Program-made: the position numbers and the translations under genes | Assembly (NCBI GenBank): GCA_965662685.1 | Contig: CBFIIQ010000008.1 | Coordinates: 20,283 to 84,282, forward strand | Direction of reading: 5' to 3' | DNA from: Eutrophocola sp965662685 | GTDB lineage: Bacteria > Pseudomonadota > Gammaproteobacteria > Pseudomonadales > Pseudohongiellaceae | DNA: 64,000 nucleotides | Part shown: piece by piece, positions 60,708 through 64,000 of the stretch | Layout of the letters: each line of letters begins with the position of its first letter | Numbering within the stretch: the first letter of the stretch is position 1 | The notes under the pieces: model-generated | What the model was told of the DNA's origin: nothing | What the model saw: only the letters and a program-made list of their open reading frames with translations | Database searches by the model: none

Positions 60708-61559
60708 TCAGTCGTCACTGATCGATATATTCGGTACGCTCTTGGAAGCGGCTGTATTACCAAGTTGTTCTGCCACCCTGCTAGCAATCTGTAGATAAAT
60801 TTCAGACACCTTGCTGGTGGGATCATTCGCCACAGCCGGAATTCCTTCATCACATTGCTGGCGGATATCCCGGTCCAGCGGCAGCTCACCCAGTAGTGGC
60901 ACATCATAATTGTCAGCTATTCTGCTGGCGCCACCATCACCGAAAATATGTTCACTATGACCACACTCACTGCACACATGGATACTCATATTTTCCACGA
61001 TGCCCAGAATCGGAACTTCCACTTTGCGGAACATTTCAATGCCACGCTTGGCATCCAGCAGGGCCACATCCTGTGGCGTGGTCACAATAACTGCACCGGT
61101 TACCGGCACTGATTGCGCAAGGCTGAGCTGGATATCGCCAGTTCCAGGTGGCATATCCACAATCAGGAAGTCCAGATCACCCCACAGCGTGTCATTGAGA
61201 ATCTGATTGAATGCACCCACCACCATTGGCCCTCTCCAGACCATTGCCTGATTTTCATCTACCAGCAATCCTACCGAATTGGCTTTGATGCCATGAGCTT
61301 CAACTGGCTGCATAAACTTGCCATCGACAATTTCCGGTCGTGTTCCCGGCGCTATGCCAAGCATCATTGGCTGACTCGGTCCGTAAATATCGGCATCAAA
61401 CAGACCCACTGCATGTCCCTGATTAGCCAGAGCAAGAGCAAGATTAACAGCTGTAGTCGACTTGCCAACACCGCCTTTGCCCGAGGCAACGACAACAATA
61501 TTTTTTACCTGGCTTAAATTGGAATCCGGTTTCGGGTGAATTGACTTTCCATTACTCAT
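60708..61559 (-). CDS. apbC: ApbC/Mrp-like iron-sulfur carrier ATPase
   Basis: P-loop ATPase of 283 residues that carries and transfers Fe-S clusters. It has the deviant Walker A GKGGVGKST, the switch motif VDMPPGTGDIQLSL and the C-x-x-C site CSECGHSEHIFG that binds the bridging cluster. The N-terminal MIP18-like domain of longer Mrp proteins is lacking. It has a separate terminator upstream, after the pyrophosphatase gene. Confidence 0.95.
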   Translation of the reverse strand: MSNGKSIHPKPDSNLSQVKNIVVVASGKGGVGKSTTAVNLALALANQGHAVGLFDADIYGPSQPMMLGIAPGTRPEIVDGKFMQPVEAHGIKANSVGLLVDENQAMVWRGPMVVGAFNQILNDTLWGDLDFLIVDMPPGTGDIQLSLAQSVPVTGAVIVTTPQDVALLDAKRGIEMFRKVEVPILGIVENMSIHVCSECGHSEHIFGDGGASRIADNYDVPLLGELPLDRDIRQQCDEGIPAVANDPTSKVSEIYLQIASRVAEQLGNTAASKSVPNISISDD

Positions 61560-61649
61560 AAAGATTTTCCGACTGGGCAGTTAAATACATTTGGAGTTAA
61601 TTACAGTTGTTCGTCTGTCATGCAAAAAAAGATTAATCAAAGGTTCCTT

Positions 61650-61682
61650 AAAAAAAAAGGGGGCCAAGCCCCCTTTTTTTTT
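61650..61682 (-). terminator. Intrinsic terminator after the pyrophosphatase gene
   Basis: GGGGGC-CAA-GCCCCC with an A run on one side and a T run on the other, so it can work in both directions. It is 20 bases after the pyrophosphatase stop. Confidence 0.9.
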
Positions 61683-61701
61683 AAGCTGAAATCAATCGTT
61701 C

Positions 61702-63852
61702 CTAGCCAAGCAGAACACCACCATAGTTTACAAAGAATGGTGCAAATACCAGACTGAGGATAGCGGAAAGCTTGATGAGGATATTCAGAGAAGGACCTGA
61801 AGTATCTTTCAGCGGATCACCGACAGTATCCCCTACTACAGCAGCTTTATGTTCTTCAGAACCTTTGCCACCCAGATTACCGGCTTCGATATATTTCTTG
61901 GCATTATCCCATGCTCCACCGGAGTTGGAAGAGGCAATTGCCAGTACACCACCAGTCACCAGAGAACCCGCCAGGATGCCGGCAACTGCCTGAACACCGA
62001 AGAGGAAGCCCACGACCAGAGGAGTACCCATGATCAATACACCAGGAGCGATCATTTCGCGCAGCGCAGCTTTGGTGGAAATCGCTACACATTGACCATA
62101 CTGTGGACGTCCCTGACCTTCCATGATGCCTGGAATCTCTTTGAACTGACGACGCACTTCTTCAATCATGTCAAAGGCTGCAGCACCAACAGACTTCATG
62201 GTCATGGCCGAAAACAGGAAAGGCAGTGTGGCGCCAAGGAACAGGCTGGTGAAGACAATTGGATCGAGCAACGTAATGTCATTAACCAGAACATAGCTCA
62301 TACCAAATTCCGGTAATTCCCGCATAAGGTTCTGAGAGTGCGCCAGGAAGGCCCCAAACAGTGCAAGAGATGTCAGTATCGCTGCACCAATGGCGAAGCC
62401 TTTACCGATAGCAGCGGTAGTGTTGCCTGCTGAATCAAGAATATCGGTACGACGACGCACTTCTTTATCCAGTCCAACCATTTCTGCTATACCACCGGCG
62501 TTATCAGCAACCGGGCCGTAGGCATCAATGGAAAGGGCGATAACCAGAGTACCGAGCATACCGAGAGAGGCAATGGCAATACCGTACATGTCGGCCAGCT
62601 GCCAGGAAACAAAAATACTGATGGCAATAGCGATATACGGTAAAACTGTACTCTTGTAACCCAGAGCCAGACCAAAAATAATATTGGTAGCAGCACCGGT
62701 TTCACAGGATTTAGCTATGTCTTTCACTGGCTGATACTGATCAGAGGTGTAGTACTCGGTCAGCAGACCAACCGCCAGGCCAGAAATCAGACCAGACAGG
62801 AAGCACCAGTAAACCCCCATTGATGTGTATTCATTTTCGTTGATTATGAAGGTCTCAGGAATCATCGCAGCAGTAACGAAATACATGGCAATGGCCATCA
62901 GAGCACTGGAAATCATCAGCAGTCTTTTCAGGGCCGGAGCAACCTGCTCTTCAGTATGGACGTTAACCAGCACCTTGGTCAGCAGACTGATGGGGATACC
63001 CACCGCTGTAATCATGATCGGATAAAGCATGCCATTGATATCACCGGCAAAGGCCAAAGCACTAATCACCAAGGCCGCACAGGTACTCTCTGCACAGGAA
63101 CCAAAGAGGTCGGCCCCCATACCTGCCACATCACCAACGTTGTCACCAACGTTATCTGCAATTACTGCCGGGTTACGCGGATCATCTTCAGGAATACCTT
63201 TTTCAACCTTACCTACCAGGTCTGCGCCAACATCAGCAGCCTTGGTAAAAATACCACCGCCAACACGGGCGAACAGCGCGATAGAAGAACCGCCCAGACC
63301 AAAACCGGCGATAATTTCCATTAACACATTATTCGGAAGGTCTTCAGGCAGTATCGCGCTCATCACCAGAAAAATAATGATCAGTCCTAGAGACGCCAGT
63401 CCTACCAGGGAAAAGCCCATTACCGCACCGGAGTTCAGGGCAACCCGAAAAGCATCACCGATATTGTTGCGTGCAGAGACAGTGGTTCGCGCATTACCAG
63501 CGGTAGCCACTTTCATGCCGATATAGCCTGAAACAATTGATATCACTGCGCCAAACAGGAATGCGGCTGCTGTGTAGATGCCTTCGCTGACATTTTCAGT
63601 GTGATGATCATCAATCAACAAGGCAATCACTACGGCAAAACCAACCATGAATATTGCCAGTACTTTGTATTCCTGTTTCAGGAATGCCATTGCACCTTCG
63701 GCAATTGCGCCATGTATGGCTTTTAATTTGTCACTTTCTTCTTTTTCCAGTCCCAGATCTATAGGGATATCCATCACTTTTTTCATATAGAAAAAAGCAA
63801 CACCAATTCCAAACAAGGACAGCAGGATTATTATAATTACGGCACCAGGCAT
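61702..63852 (-). CDS. hppA: Membrane-bound ion-pumping pyrophosphatase
   Basis: Integral membrane enzyme of 716 residues with about 16 helices that couples pyrophosphate hydrolysis to H+ or Na+ export. The substrate motifs are DVGADLVGKVEKGIPEDDPRNPAVIADNVGDNVGDVAGMGADL and, near the end, GDTVGDPLKDTSGPS. The segment GNTTAAIGKGF carries alanine where potassium-independent enzymes have lysine, which points to the K+-dependent subfamily. Whether it pumps H+ or Na+ could not be decided. GGGAGAG precedes the ATG. Confidence 0.96.
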   Translation of the reverse strand: MPGAVIIIILLSLFGIGVAFFYMKKVMDIPIDLGLEKEESDKLKAIHGAIAEGAMAFLKQEYKVLAIFMVGFAVVIALLIDDHHTENVSEGIYTAAAFLFGAVISIVSGYIGMKVATAGNARTTVSARNNIGDAFRVALNSGAVMGFSLVGLASLGLIIIFLVMSAILPEDLPNNVLMEIIAGFGLGGSSIALFARVGGGIFTKAADVGADLVGKVEKGIPEDDPRNPAVIADNVGDNVGDVAGMGADLFGSCAESTCAALVISALAFAGDINGMLYPIMITAVGIPISLLTKVLVNVHTEEQVAPALKRLLMISSALMAIAMYFVTAAMIPETFIINENEYTSMGVYWCFLSGLISGLAVGLLTEYYTSDQYQPVKDIAKSCETGAATNIIFGLALGYKSTVLPYIAIAISIFVSWQLADMYGIAIASLGMLGTLVIALSIDAYGPVADNAGGIAEMVGLDKEVRRRTDILDSAGNTTAAIGKGFAIGAAILTSLALFGAFLAHSQNLMRELPEFGMSYVLVNDITLLDPIVFTSLFLGATLPFLFSAMTMKSVGAAAFDMIEEVRRQFKEIPGIMEGQGRPQYGQCVAISTKAALREMIAPGVLIMGTPLVVGFLFGVQAVAGILAGSLVTGGVLAIASSNSGGAWDNAKKYIEAGNLGGKGSEEHKAAVVGDTVGDPLKDTSGPSLNILIKLSAILSLVFAPFFVNYGGVLLG

Positions 63853-63921
63853 TCGGGTCTCTCCCTTAACTATTACTGGTTAAGTTTATTGTTCGTTTGA
63901 GTTATTTTAATTATTTCTTGG

Positions 63922-63950
63922 GGTATAAAAAACCGCGCACTTTACCACAA
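63922..63950 (-). promoter_or_regulatory. Promoter of hppA
   Basis: On the minus strand TTGTGG, a 17-base spacer and TATACC. The predicted leader is about 60-65 bases. The remaining bases to the end of the window hold no gene that I can see. Confidence 0.55.
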
Positions 63951-64000
63951 CGCTGAACACAAACAAAGGGACTTGGGGGGGAATTGAAAGGCTTTTGTTA

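Noticed and set aside
1..64000. tRNA or rRNA genes and phage attachment sites
   Set aside because: No cloverleaf, conserved TTCRANYC arm, rRNA segment or integrase was recognised.

Overview
The window is a piece of a gammaproteobacterial chromosome, most likely from a marine, Pseudomonadales-like heterotroph. The evidence is the gene order, a diderm envelope gene set (lpt, kds, mla, lpoA, dolP), a meso-diaminopimelate-type MurE, a bc1 complex, a membrane pyrophosphatase and a TonB-dependent receptor. Base composition is moderate. The sequence is a draft scaffold: three runs of about 100 N (7743-7842, 22047-22145, 23608-23706) mark contig joins. No tRNA, rRNA operon, CRISPR array, prophage or intact transposase was seen.

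The backbone follows, from memory, the order of the Pseudomonas aeruginosa block from mraY through mraZ, rnpB, rsmI, the ssp/pet/rpsI genes, cysD-cysN, algW, hisD-hisG-murA and the lpt/rpoN operon to ptsO. Region by region: 1-6821 (minus) is the start of the division and cell wall cluster mraZ-rsmH-ftsL-ftsI-murE-murF-mraY, with a visible promoter and MraZ operator. 6822-7531 is a repeat-rich spacer. 7532-7990 (minus) is rnpB, broken by a gap. 8111-12236 is a four-gene insert: an M14-type deacylase, an MscS-like channel, a soluble MgtE-like protein and an MgtE transporter. 12248-17272 holds rsmI with a thioredoxin-like gene, diverging from lpoA-yraN-diaA-dolP. 17347-21940 (minus) is sspB, sspA, a fused cytochrome b/c1 gene, the Rieske gene and rpsI; rplM is expected in the next gap. 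22296-24401 is zapE and zapG. 24626-27440 is cysD-cysNC for sulfate activation.

27618-43302 is accessory. It holds a TonB receptor facing a CadC-type membrane regulator, an acyl-CoA dehydrogenase, an aromatic-type aldehyde dehydrogenase, a Rieske ferredoxin, a DUF5916 outer membrane protein, a LigW-like amidohydrolase/decarboxylase, a second aldehyde dehydrogenase, a YciI protein, unknown proteins, an orphan antitoxin-like protein, a DUF1244 protein and a SUI1 factor. It looks like a small catabolic island, and a perfect 43-nt palindrome abuts the remnant of a truncated hydrolase.

43353-61559 returns to the backbone: a Nif3-like gene, a DegS/AlgW protease, hisD-hisG-murA, ibaG-mlaC, then yrbG-kdsD-kdsC-lptC-lptA-lptB-rpoN-ptsN-rapZ-ptsO, mgtE, darP and apbC. 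A membrane pyrophosphatase gene (minus) ends the window. Compared with the usual order, mlaF, mlaE, mlaD, mlaB, hisC and hpf are missing from their expected places.

The most notable observations are the cytochrome b-c1 fusion, the four-gene M14/MscS/MgtE unit, the orphaned mlaC with an in-frame 12-nt tandem repeat, and a dispersed family of degenerate heptanucleotide tandem repeats (C-T-T-G-N-N-A type) in at least five intergenic tracts. The three N gaps have different likely causes: the third is flanked by identical 78-nt ends and is probably an assembly artefact, the first interrupts rnpB, and the second probably hides rplM.
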